A DNA stretch of 64,000 nt from positions 25,618,189 through 25,682,188 of the forward strand of contig JAVMKO010000010.1 in the NCBI GenBank assembly GCA_032164245.1. Direction: 5' to 3'. Shown piece after piece: positions 24,957 through 36,108 of this stretch (its first letter is position 1; every line of letters begins with the position of its first letter). Made by a program: the position numbers and the translations under genes. The notes under the pieces are model-generated. The model searched no databases, had not been told where the DNA came from, and saw only the letters and a program-made list of their open reading frames with translations. The stretch is from Sternotherus odoratus. Its lineage: Eukaryota; Chordata; Testudines; Kinosternidae.

Positions 24957-25345
24957 GGAGCTCAGCTCGGGTAGGAGAATGGGTCTTGCATGCATTTGAC
25001 CCCCTCCTCCTCCCCCAACACACTGCAAGGATCTACGGTCTGAGAGTGGGGCTTGCAAGCAGCATCTCGCCCATTCCCCACCACACACACACACACACAC
25101 ACCCCTACCCCTGCAAGGAGCTCAGGGCAGGGGAATGGGACTTGCATCCAGAGTCTGGCCCCTTACCCCCGCTTCCCCACCCATTGCACGGAGGAGGACT
25201 TGCACACGATCAGAATGGGACTTGCATGCAGCGTCTGGTCCCCTCCCCCCAAACATACACACTGCTAGGGGTAGGGCGGTGGGACTTGCACGCAGCATCT
25301 AACCCCCTCCCCCCACACGAAAACACTGCAAGACACTCAAGGGGC
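24957..25345. repeat. Degenerate tandem repeat, 65-88 bp unit
   Basis: The motif GGGACTTGCATGCAG recurs with changes at about 24981, 25049, 25137, 25217 and 25282. Each copy is followed by a C-rich CCCCTCCCCCCA-type stretch and often CACTGCAAGGA. A (CA)n run lies at 25082-25102. The array adjoins the GC-rich block at 25340-25880. Confidence 0.75.
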
Positions 25346-25880
25346 TTCCACTATTTCCCTGCCAGCGCTGCAGCATCCTCCTGCCCGCTCCGGCGGGAGC
25401 TCCCAGCGGGAGGTGTCTCCAGCAGTTCCCTCCTCCCCCCGTGCCTGGGGCACAAAGGCTCCCACTCAGCCCCTCACTCGGCTGACCCCTTCCTCCGCTG
25501 ACCCCGCTCTGGCAGCAAAGCCCTAGCAAGCGCCAGTGCAGGGCTGGCTGCCGGGAGGGGGAAGGGGGGGGACCTTCTCCCCCACCCCCCTTACCTGGTC
25601 TGGGACTGTGCCGCCCCCTCGCCTCCGCTCCTGCTCCTCACAGACCGACCGGGACCAGCCGCACCAGCTCTTTTGTGTGCCTGCTTCAGAGCAGAGCCAC
25701 ACACGGAGACTACTAATGAACCCGGGAAGCTGAGTAGCAGCAGATACCGCCTCCTCCCCAGCTGCCCCGGAATCTGCATGGCATATAACCAAAGCGTCCA
25801 GGCGTTTGAGGAAGGGCAGCACCGTCCGCTCTGGGGGTCTGAGAGGCCTCAGCAAACTGCCCCCACTCATTAACATGATT
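25340..25880 (-). promoter_or_regulatory. GC-rich candidate promoter
   Basis: This is a CpG-bearing, repeat-poor block. A minus-strand TTATAT-like element lies at about 25783-25788, and a strong donor follows 170-190 bp downstream on the same strand. The combination fits a first exon and promoter of a minus-strand transcript. It is not tied to any gene I recognise. Confidence 0.3.
25595..25760 (-). other. Candidate first exon with consensus splice donor
   Basis: The minus strand reads CCCAGACCAG then GTAAGGGGGG, so the last exon base is 25595 and the intron starts at 25594. The upstream limit is a guess from the TATA-like element. The translation shows no known domain; a non-coding or 5'-UTR exon is most likely. 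Confidence 0.3.
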
Positions 25881-26588
25881 ACCCTATTCCCTGGCCTTCC
25901 CACAGTCAGTAGCAGAGAAAGAATCAGGGCAAACAGGACTTTCTTAATATAACCTTCCCCAGGTTCCCTATGATGTTAACTGGAGAGGGCCTCAAGCCCC
26001 AAAAATCAGATCTGGGTTAGAGTTCAGATTATTACCCTTCCGTCCCCTTTCCCGATAACGTTTGGGAGTGTTTGATTCTGGGGTTTTGGTACGGATGTAC
26101 CTCTTCTATAAAGACATCCCATCTCTAGCTGGACAAAACAAAATACCTTTTTAAATATTTCATATTAATATTTAATATTACATATAGGTCCACTCCATTG
26201 CCAGGAGATATGGTTGATGAAGTATTTGCTCTGTATGGTGGACAAATAGCTAGAAAATGGGTGAAAAGAATCAATTGGATAATTTGCTTTAAAATATTGG
26301 GAAATTAGATACATTATTCAACAAATTTTGGATTAGCTCTAATCCCACACTCCCGTCCTCAGGTCAGGAGGTTCAGCCCTGCCTACAAATGGTAAAGTCT
26401 TAGAACGTCACCTCTGCTGCCAATAAGACATACAATACATTTTTATATTTAAAACATTCAGAAGACCACCAATTGGCAAAGCAAGGGATACTCTAAGGCT
26501 GGGAGTGAAGTGCTGTCCTTTGGGTCATTTTTGGCTCTTTGAGTCCAGCTCTAAATTCTGCTGTAGCTTCTTTACAAGGGTACAACTT

Positions 26589-27010
26589 TAGGGTTGCCAG
26601 GTGTCCAGTTTTCAACTATCAAGTCTGGTTGAAAAGGAGACCTGCCAGTATCCAGTCAGCACTGCTGGTTAAAAGTCCAGTTACCAGAGTAACCACAATC
26701 AGCCTCCACACCAAGAGGGCAGGAAGATGGCAGAGAGCCTCAGAGGCAGCTACAGGGGGCCTTTCATAGACTGAGGTGGCTCTGGGTGATGGGGCTAGAC
26801 AAAGGTTGGGGAAGGAGAGCACCCACAGGCTCACAGCAGCAGGCAAGGGGAGGGCAAGCTTCCGGAGCATGCCGGAGAGGAAGGAAGGAGGCAGCCCACT
26901 ACCTCTGGTGCACAGATGTTGGGAGAGGAGCCATTTGGGAGAGCAGTCCCTGGCCCTGCTCTGCTCACCCCCTCCAGGTAGCAGAGGAGCCTGGGCTCAG
27001 CGCACCAAAG
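26589..27010. mobile_element. GC-rich MITE (TAGGGTTGCCAGGTGTCC start)
   Basis: TAGGGTTGCCAGGTGTCCAG, then TTTTCAACTATCAAG and GTCAGCACTGCTGG, form the start of an element type common in turtle sequence by my recollection. The right end is not clear, so the limit is approximate. Confidence 0.5.
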
Positions 27011-27489
27011 GGACAGCCTGGTCTGGGCTGCCAGTCCCAGCTCCATGCACGATGCGATCATCACCCAGGTAGGAGCCCGGCCACGCACACACACATGGCA
27101 GTGCTCCCTGGCAACTCGGGCACCTGCGCGCTCCAGATGGCAGAAATTGGCAAGCTCAGTGCTTTGCAAACAGCCCACCCCAGGTGCTGCTGAGTTAGCC
27201 CAGGACCCGGGGCCCCCAGAGCCCCTCACTGTCGGGTACACAGGAACCAGGAGTAGAAGCTTGTTAAACCCCTCCGGAGAAGTGGTGAGACCGCCAAACC
27301 AATACTTCTGGGTACGTTTTCTGGATCCAGCCAGGGTGAGCGGGTCGTGGCTGCCGAGGGAGGGCATCCACAAACAATGAGGCAAATTCCCCAGATGGTC
27401 CAATTTTCAGTCCCTGTCCCCAGTTCCACAGACCAGGACAGGCAGGGGATGCCTGGGTATGTTTGGGACTTGGCTCGGTGTTGGAGGCC

Positions 27490-27670
27490 TGAGGGAGCTG
27501 GGAGTCAGGACTCATGGGTTCTCTCCCTGGCTCTGGGAGTGGAGACTAGTGGTTTGACAAGGGGGGGCTGGGACTCTGGGCTCCTCAGCTTTATTCCTGG
27601 CTCAGAGAGGAGAATGGTGTTTTGTGGTTAGGGTGGGGGAGGTCTGGGAGTCAGGACTCCTGGGTTCCAG
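27490..27670 (+). repeat. About 72-bp degenerate tandem repeat
   Basis: GGGAGTCAGGACTCATGGG at about 27499, a weaker copy near 27570, and GGGAGTCAGGACTCCTGGG at about 27646 recur with CCTGGCTCTGGGAG-type spacers, giving roughly 2.4 units. Confidence 0.6.
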
Positions 27671-27965
27671 TGGCAGATTTGCCTCTGGGCCAATGGGGCC
27701 CATGCCCAGGGGCTCAACCAATTGGGGCACCCCCATGTCCTGACCCACCCTTTCCACCCAGCGCTCCAGCTGGGGAGCGAGGGAAGCCCCAGAAGAGAAA
27801 GAGGTGCTCTGTGGGATAGCTGCCCAGAATGCACCACTCCAAATACTGATGCAAGTGTGAACATGCTATTGTGCAGGCAGCTGACAGTGTGAACACACAA
27901 CAGAGGTTTCACTTCAGCGCTCTCTGAGCAGCACTGTAACTCTAACAGTGTAGACATGCTCTAAG
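27668..27965. mobile_element. One or two MITE fragments
   Basis: CAGTGGCAGATTTGCCTC starts a hAT-like GC-rich fragment. From about 27810 another fragment ends with AACAGTGTAGACATGCTC, similar to the TCTACACT-ended MITEs. Borders are uncertain. Confidence 0.4.
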
Positions 27966-28984
27966 GCTGCCCTAACAAAAAGAGACTAAAAGAGATTGAA
28001 CATTAGAGCTGGAGACATGGACACAGCTAAGCATAATCTACGGTAGGGTCATAACAGATGATCTTAGTACAAGATGGAAGAAACATCAAGTCACCATCTC
28101 CAGGGCAGGATATAGATCTCCATACAAGATACAAGAAGCATCAAATGATTCATTTAATATTTGAAGGCTCATCATGGTGTATAGTACCCTGGGAGCAGCA
28201 TTTGTTATGGTGAATGATAAACATACTTGATTGCTCAGGCCTTTTATTAGAAACGATTAGATACTTATAAGGGCACCCACTGTGTTAGTGATTATTTTGA
28301 ATATAAAGGCACATTTGGGAGGCAATTGTGACAAAAGATAAGCTAGTGTACATACAAATTGCAGATTTCTAGCTACTCCTTGGATTTGAGTGTAAGGGTG
28401 AGCATAAATATCTCATGACACCAAGAGTGAAAAGGAATTTTAATTTAGTTGACTTGCATTCCCATCAGCTAGATGTTATGCAGTGTAGTCATTATGTATC
28501 CAACTCAGTTAGGCATGTGGTTTATACTTGTACATTGTGGTCCACTTGTATTTCATCTGCCAAACATCTTTATGCTGTTACTTCATTATATTTTGGTTTT
28601 CTTTCATATATAACATTTTATGTATAAATTGTCCACACTGGTGTATACACACACAACTTAAAATGTATTTGCAGCTCTGTTGTTTACACATATGGGGGAA
28701 TAACATATTGTGTCATAAACTGAATGAATCGAGTCTGGAAAACTAATTAACTCCATTTACATGGAAAGGCCAAACTTTGCTAAAGCAGTTCACCAAAAGT
28801 AGAAATCAGGGCTTGATGTGGAGGGAGCATAAGTGGTCTCTCCTTCAAGTTGCTCCTGCTGTATCATGCTGAATGTGACCTCTCCTTTTAAGACTGTGTT
28901 GCTTCAAAAGTCAGTGGAGCATATTGTGCCCTACTGAAGTTCCCATTAAGTGTTCTTCCTCTTTTCAGCTTGGTAAAAAGATGA
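27966..28984. other. No gene recognised
   Basis: This is AT-rich sequence with no supported feature. Confidence 0.45.
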
Positions 28985-29464
28985 CTGGGGGGGGGGGGGT
29001 GGATATGTTAGAAGTCTATGAAATCATGACTAGCATGGAGAAAGTAAATAAAGAAGTGTTATTTACTCCTCATAACACAAGAAATAGGGATCACCAAATG
29101 AAATGAATAGGCAGCAGGTTTAAAACGAACAAAATGAAGTATTTTTTCACTCAACGCACAGTCAACCTGTGGAACTCTTTGCCAGTGAATGTTGTGAGGG
29201 CCAAGACTATAACAGGGCTCAAAAAAGAACTAGATAAATTCATGGAGGATAGGTCCATCAATGGCTATTAGCCATGATGGGCAGGGATGGTGTCCCTAGC
29301 CTCCGTTTTCCAGAAGCTGGGAATGTGCGAGAGAGGATGGATCACTTGATGATTACCTGTTCTGTTCATTGCCTCTGAGGCACCTGTCATTGGCCTCTGT
29401 TGGAAGACTGGACACTGGGCTAGATGGACCTTTGGTCTGATCCAGTATGGCTGTTCTTAACCTA
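28985..29464 (+). mobile_element. CR1 LINE 3' region, sense
   Basis: It includes GGAACTCTTTGCCAGTGAATG, TTCATGGAGGATAGGTCCATC, CCAGAAGCTGGGAATG, GATGGATCACTTGATGATTACC and the terminal GGGCTAGATGGACCTTTGG-GTATGGCTGTTCTTA region. A G14 tract lies near the left edge. The copy is 5'-truncated and non-coding. Confidence 0.85.
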
Positions 29465-30417
29465 TTCTGTGAGAATGGAGTTTAGCTATTCCTTAAATAT
29501 TATTTGTGATATTTACAATGTATAACAGTTAAAAGGTTACTTTAAAAAGTAGTGTTAAAAATCCAGTAAGTTATTTTATCCCCTAAAAATAAACATAAGC
29601 AAGTGTGTACATTGTAATGCATAAGAAATTACTCCCACTTAACCACGCACAACACTGCCCTGTATTCTTTCCAATATTTGCATTAAAGTGTCTGCAATGC
29701 CCTGCATATTAATAATTCTAGACTACAGGTGCCAGCATCATCCTGCAGTTATTACAGGAGCATTTCATCCCAGGAGGCAATAATATCTTTCACCTCCACA
29801 GTAGGATAAATTCTAGTCTCATAAATCCTTAAGCCTGTTGCAACATCTATCATTTCTTAAAGGTATTTTCAAATCCTAGAAGGCTGAAGACCTTTGGTTT
29901 AAAATAAAATTTGAATGTTAGGTCAATTCATATAGATATATGTCATCTTTATATGAAAATGAATAGGAACTCACAGAATCTTATAACCCACATGACTCTA
30001 TGCTCCTGTTAGAAATCTTAAATAAAGTTTAGTAGAGCCTACTATATATCATACTAAGCAGTATCTACATAACCATTTTAGGATATTTCATCTGTGCAAT
30101 AAACAGTTTTTATGACTTGGCTAACATGAATAGCATATTAACAAAACAATCAAGTGTGTGCTGAGTGAATGTTGGTTAATTTTAAATTAATTCTTTCTAT
30201 TTTACTGTTCACTGAATGAATGACATGCATCGCTCTGGCAAATTAAGGGCCAGATCACTACAGAGGAGGTCTCAATAAGGATCCCCTCTGAATTCCTCAC
30301 CATTGTTGCTTTGTGGGGTAAAAAAAATTCAACTTCCTTCCCCCCCAAAGAATAACTGAGAGTCTACTCCCAAACCTATAGAAACTCTGTGAGGGCAGGG
30401 CCATCTGTGTAATGGCT
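29465..30417. other. No gene recognised
   Basis: This is AT-rich sequence with no supported feature. Confidence 0.45.
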
Positions 30418-31520
30418 GTGACAATATATCTCTGAATTCACACCCTACACACCATTGTAATCATTTTTGTACAAGGCATATCTTGTGAGGTAGCATTTTG
30501 CAAACTCAATTGGCTGATCAATATCATGGCAAAATGCACATAGCAGCATTATATGTGAAGTTATAAACTGAAATCATGACTAGATGTTTTTCAGATAAGT
30601 CTGGGGAGCTGCCAAATCAGTTCATGAGCAACAAAAGGCAAGTTGATGCCTCAGCTAGGTGTAAACAGCACTGATGGACCATTACCTACTAAGTGGACAT
30701 TCTTTGTCGAGAAAGGAGGCAGGAGCTAAAATCCATCCCTCAGCAAAGAAACAGCATGGAGTTCCCTTCCACACACACTGCCTGTTACCGGCTCCCAGCT
30801 GGAAAGGGGAGACAGGACTATAAAAAGAAGGGAAAGACACCCCTCTCTCTTTCTTGCTGCCCACTGCATACACTGCATCTGAAGAGTCAAAAGCAGCTGT
30901 TGGACTCTGGGGGAGGGACCCTGAGTTTGGTCAGTAAGGTTGCTGAAAACATGTTGTGAGAAAACTTTGCTTTGAATATAATATACGGTAGTTTGTTAAG
31001 TTAGGCACCAGTAAGTTTTTTATCTTTCTTTTATTTGTAACCATTTCTGACTTTTATGCCTCACTACTGGTAGTCACTTAAAATCTCTCTCTGTAGTTAA
31101 TACATTTGTTTTACTGTTTTATTTAATCCAGTGTGTTCATGTTGAAATGTTTGGGTAGCTCCATTTAGGACAACAAAGAGTGTGCATATTAATCCTTTAA
31201 AGGAATAACAGAGTCAGCACACTTGTACTCTCTAGGAGAGGGGTGGGCAGTAGAGGACATATGTTCCCAGGGGAAAATCTGAGGCTAGGCATATGTTGGA
31301 ATCACCTGTGGTAAATTTTAAGGCTGGTAAGAGCCAAGGTGTGGCTGTAGCCCATCTATGTAGTTGGGAGTGTCCCACCTGCTGGAGTTTGTTTGAGAGC
31401 AGTCCAGGTTGCAAACTACAGCAGCAAGGCTTTGTAAAGGTCATCCCAGGTTGCAGGGCAGGGGTGACACAGCTACTCATTGGTCTGGATTTTACCCTGG
31501 TAGGTCAGAGTGGCCCAGTC
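30418..31520 (+). mobile_element. Probable solo LTR of an old endogenous retrovirus-type element
   Basis: It starts TGTGACAATATATCTC. A TATA box (CTATAAAAAG) lies at about 30819-30828. About 270 bp further on, the sequence GTAGTTAATACATTTG sits where I would expect a polyadenylation signal, now degraded. No gag, pol or env coding sequence is present on either side. I could not find a target duplication or the exact right end. Confidence 0.5.
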
Positions 31521-34500
31521 CCTCTGCACCAGCTTTAGGCCTTGTAGCTGTCAAGGGGGTTTTGTTGAAGACACTGCAGAGCCCCAAAGCCATATTCTCT
31601 GCTTCAGGGGGCCCAGAGGGAGCATTGTATGTTTCCCTAGCCCACCTACAACTGCCCCAGGCCACTCATTCACCTTCTTTCGTGGAATCCACACATATGA
31701 AGTATCCTGTGTTCCAGAGAATGAGCCTTCTTTGCACAGATCAGGAGAGAACACTCCAGGCCTCATTCCCCACTAATACGTCTCTGTGTAACCACCCAAG
31801 AATGGGTGCTGAACAAGAGGAATTCCTCCAAAGCACTCTAACTACATGCTGGCTTTCTAGCTTTCCAATCCTGCTCTTGCACTATTAGGAAATATATAGT
31901 TAAAACTGGATCTGAAGGTAGCATTACAGAGTAAATTCTGCTTAAATACCCTACCAACAAATGTGATGAAGAATTGTATATAATCCACTAATAAAAGCAA
32001 TTGAATTTAGAGAGTGAAATATTGAGCAGGGAGCACTTCTCCTCTGGACTGCAATGACTTCATCTGAACTTGAGTGTACAAACATGGAATGACATTTCCC
32101 TGTAGTGTTTGAACATATCTGCAAAACTGTAAGGTTGAGTTGTAACAGGCAGCTGTATACGAAGTTTTAATGTTTTCCTTTAATTTAGGACTATGTATAA
32201 TTAGAGAGAAAGTTTTCAATAGTAACTTTATTTTATAACATCTTATTCCCTTACCCCAATAGCATGAGTTCAATCCTACAATTTCTGTGCTGTCTGCTGA
32301 AGAGGTGCAGTGATTTCAGAGTTTTACAACTCTGCTGATGCACATTCTCTCTCTTTAAAAGTAAGTGCAGCAACAAATTATTTTTGATTAAATAACCACC
32401 TATGGAACTGGATTCAGTTATGCAGCCTTCTATCTGATGATTCTCTAGGTGGACAGGTACTGGAGTTGTGTAGAGAAAAACAGGGAGAGGATCTTTTGAC
32501 ATTGAACCATTTGACTGATAAAGCAACATTGATGGAATAAGAAGGAATTTATGTCAGCTTCCTTAGCCAGTGCAAAATGGGAACATCCCTAGACTCCGAG
32601 AAGGGAAAAACTTCATCCTGGAAAGCTGGAAGTGGGGGAAGAAGAGAACTTGATTATACTTGCCTAATAACCCAACACACCCAAAACCTCTTGTTCCAGA
32701 AACTATTTACAAATGGTGGAACAAATATAACTACATTTTATACTTATGTGCATGTAGTGTTTTGGCTGCATTTTCTTTTTGAAAGATGATCGGCAAAGCT
32801 GAAATAAAAATTAAGCTAAGATCACAAAGTTCCTGAATGCCTCAGCTAACCAGACTGTTGCAGGGAAGAGAACACCAGCAGAGAGAAAAGTTTGAATGTA
32901 CCTTTTGAAAAGGATGCACACACCCACAGTATTATGCATGTATAAAATGCACCTCCATGTTGACTACAAATAAACCATAATGTAACATTCTAGAATGCCA
33001 TCACTGATACTAGAAGTCTCATACTCCTCTGATATGAGCAACATCCCATGATTATGATATCATCTAGAGTCTAGACACATGGGGGAGCATCAGAAAAAGG
33101 GACCAAAAACAAAACACAAAAGGCTGCAAATGAGAAGAGGATGACCTGATTCTTCTCCCTCACCCATTGTAATTCCATTTATTCCATTAACATTACTCCT
33201 CATTTACATTATGGTAAGTGAGAACAGAATCAGGCCCAATAAGGACAAAGATCCCAGATACAATTAGAAGGTGCTATGACCTTTGTGACATTCGTTTAAT
33301 TTAAGGGAACAAGAATTGTTACTACAAGATTAGAGCTCTGCTCCTGCTCCCAATGATTCAGACTCTGTATTATGCTTGGAAACGAATGAACAAAGCAACA
33401 GAAGATTAAAATCTTCATCTCTTACAATAATACAAAGCATCATTAATTTTCTCTTGTTTGTTTTATATAATTTTTTCACTTTCCATTGATAGTACTCTGC
33501 TATCTACAAAACAAATTGTGCTTTGCTGTGTTTTCTTATGAAAGAAAAGTCCTTTGAAAGAATCAGTGCATAGCCTTGCACCTCAAAAACAAAGTCAATA
33601 TTTTAAACATCATTTACACATTGGAATATTTTCCATATTTTAAAATTTGTATTAAAATTTGAACAAAGGTGTTTCTAGAGGTTTTTTTATTAATTGATAC
33701 ACTACTAAACCTTGCAATGCTTTACATGTATTAGGCTACCTTTATATTTATGATTTTTTTCTAAAAAAGACATTGTACTTCAATGAAAAGTAGAACTGCT
33801 ACTGCAAGTCAGCAGTTCAGAAATTCAGGCTTAAATTATGCATCTACAGAATGTAATATTCCCATGTTTCACACACATTATATTAGATGTATGATAAATT
33901 ATTCCATTTTAACTAAAGCTAAATTTATAACTGAAATCAAAGTTACCTGCCTGACAAAGCATTCAGTGAAGTCAGGTAACAGCACTAAAGCAGGTTTGAC
34001 CAGTTATCAAAACATCCCATCCAGCCAAAAAACATCACAAGGAAAGCTAGCCAATTCTGGGTCTACCAGAAGTACCCTGGAGGATTGCAATTCTTCAAAC
34101 ACAAGATGATTTTTTATATTTAAAAAAGTGTATAGGCATTTGTGTACATCTGTTCCATCCTGCTCCAAAAATTACAGTGGAGGAAAACCAAACATCAGGA
34201 CAAAACAGATTTTCTGCTAGGTAACCCCAGTGTTTAGAGGTGAGAGCAACAGTATTCTGTGCAAGCACATGATGGGAAGTCAGTCCTGCAAGGTGGAAAT
34301 CACCCGTAACTCCCACTGAATTTGAAAGAGGAATTTAGAAAGATAAGTGTTCTAAGATTATGTAGAAATTTATTCTTCACCCATTGTAAAGTTTCAAGAC
34401 AGGGAAACTTTGGTTAATGGAGCATACTTCAAACTCCTCCAGGTGAGAACCACTGTAGAAAAATACTTGCTATTAGAAAGCATTTGAAATTAATCACAAA

Positions 34501-35068
34501 GAGGATTCTTTTCCTGGTTAAATAATAGCTTGCAATAGGCTGGGTGGGCTTAATAAATTCTGCTTTTGTATGCATCACAATCTCTTACCGGATCATTGAG
34601 TAAGACAGCAGGCAACTTTCCTCCTCAGTTCTTTCTTCCTCCAGAGGAAGAGATAGTCTTTACACTAGTTCTACATTTCTTGCTACAGCTAGCTTCTTCT
34701 CAGAGTAACAAAAGTTCAAATTGAATTCTTAACCCTCTTCTCCCCTCCTGCTCTGTTGCTGTGTCATAGGCTCTTCATCAAGAATGCACAAGCTGGTGTC
34801 CTTTGATGAAGTGGAGTGAGGAGTGGCTATAAGGAACTTCAGCCTTAAGCATATAGCCAGACCGTATGCCCTCTATGCTTCATTGCCCAATGCCACTTTC
34901 TGTTCTACTTCCTAGGAATCTTCATCCTTTCCAGGATTATATGCTCACCCCAAAATAAACAACAAGCTTCCCCTTCCCTAGGATAATTTCTCGAGCCATC
35001 CAGTTCTCATTGAGACTCCTTCCAAGGTAATCCAACTTGCATGGTTGTCCCCAGCTTTACTACTCCCA
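31521..35068. other. 3.5 kb without recognised gene
   Basis: This is AT-rich sequence with short unsupported ORFs only. Confidence 0.4.
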
Positions 35069-36108
35069 GGCTGTGGTTAGACTACAGGGGGAAGCGCTGT
35101 TGTTTATAGCGCTTCCCGATTTAGCGCTACAGCTGTTGCGCTAGAGGGTGTCCAGATTGAAGCCCTCTAGCGCAAGAGAGCGAACACATTTGTCCTGCTT
35201 TTGGCGGCAGAAGCAGTTGCGTGATAGGGCAGGTATCCCAGCATTCAGCTGGGTGCAGCCCTCTTTGAAAAGGAGTGGGGTGAGGGGGGACTGGGAAGGG
35301 AGGGAACTTCTGGCTGTCAGTTTCATTTCTGAAACTGACAGGCTCTGCTCCTCCCTTCCCTAACCATTTATTTGGGGGGGTTTCAGCGGCGGGGACCGGG
35401 GCAGGGGCTGGGAGCACCTCTGGGCTGCCGCCCGCAGCGGCAGGGGACCCCGCAGCCCTGCCGCCCGGAGCGGCAGGGGACCCCACAGCCCTGCCGCCCG
35501 CAGCGGCAGGGGACCCCACAGCCCTGCCGCCCGGCGCGGCAGGGGACCCCGCAGCCCTGCCGCCCGGAGCGGCAGGGGACCCCGCAGCCCTGCCGCCCGG
35601 AGCGGCAGGGGACCCCCACAGCCCTGCCGCCCGCAGCGGCAGAGGACCCCGCAGCCCTGCCGCCCGGCGCGGCAGGGGACCCCGCAGCCCTGCCGCCCAT
35701 AGTGGCAGGGGACCCCGCAGCCCTGCCGCCTGGAGCGGCAGGGGAACACGCAGCCCTGCCGCCCGCAGCGGCACGGTTTCAAAATTTTATATGACTTTGG
35801 GGGAGGGTTCTGACGTGGGGTCACCTGAGGACAGGACAGAAGAGTTTTAAATGGTGGCCAGAGAGGATGCAATGGGGATTCTGGGACAGGATGCCGGAGG
35901 CTCACTATCACGCAAGGGCAGTACACATTGCATCCCTTGCGTTACAACAGCAGTGCTGAGAGCTTTATTCCTCTCGTTTTGAGGTTTAACAGTGCCGCTT
36001 TAAAAGGTCTCAAAGCGGAAAAAGTGGCTTGGGAGTCTGTACTGGGAGTGCTCTTATAGCGCTAAAGAGGGGTTTTAGCGCTAAAACAGCCCCAGTCTAA
36101 CCACAGCC
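35069..36108. mobile_element. 1.04-kb TIR element carrying a GC minisatellite
   Basis: GGCTGTGGTTAGACT (35069-35083) and AGTCTAACCACAGCC (36094-36108) are perfect 15-bp inverted repeats. Subterminal AGCGCTA/TAGCGCT motifs are present at both ends. It has no transposase. The centre is a 33-bp minisatellite (35424-35775). The superfamily is not assigned because no clean target duplication is visible. Confidence 0.75.
35424..35775. repeat. 33-bp GC-rich minisatellite, about 10.5 units
   Basis: The unit begins GGGGACCCCGCAGCCCTG and ends CCGCCCGGAGCGGCA. The GGGGAC anchor recurs near 35479, 35512, 35545, 35578, 35611, 35645, 35678 and 35711, one spacing being 34. Because 33 is a multiple of 3, several frames on both strands stay open and give 11-residue repeat peptides. 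These are not genes. Confidence 0.95.

Noticed and set aside
35127..35926. Long repeat-peptide ORFs on both strands
   Set aside because: They come from a 33-bp minisatellite inside a TIR element; several frames are open at once, which is not expected of a real gene.
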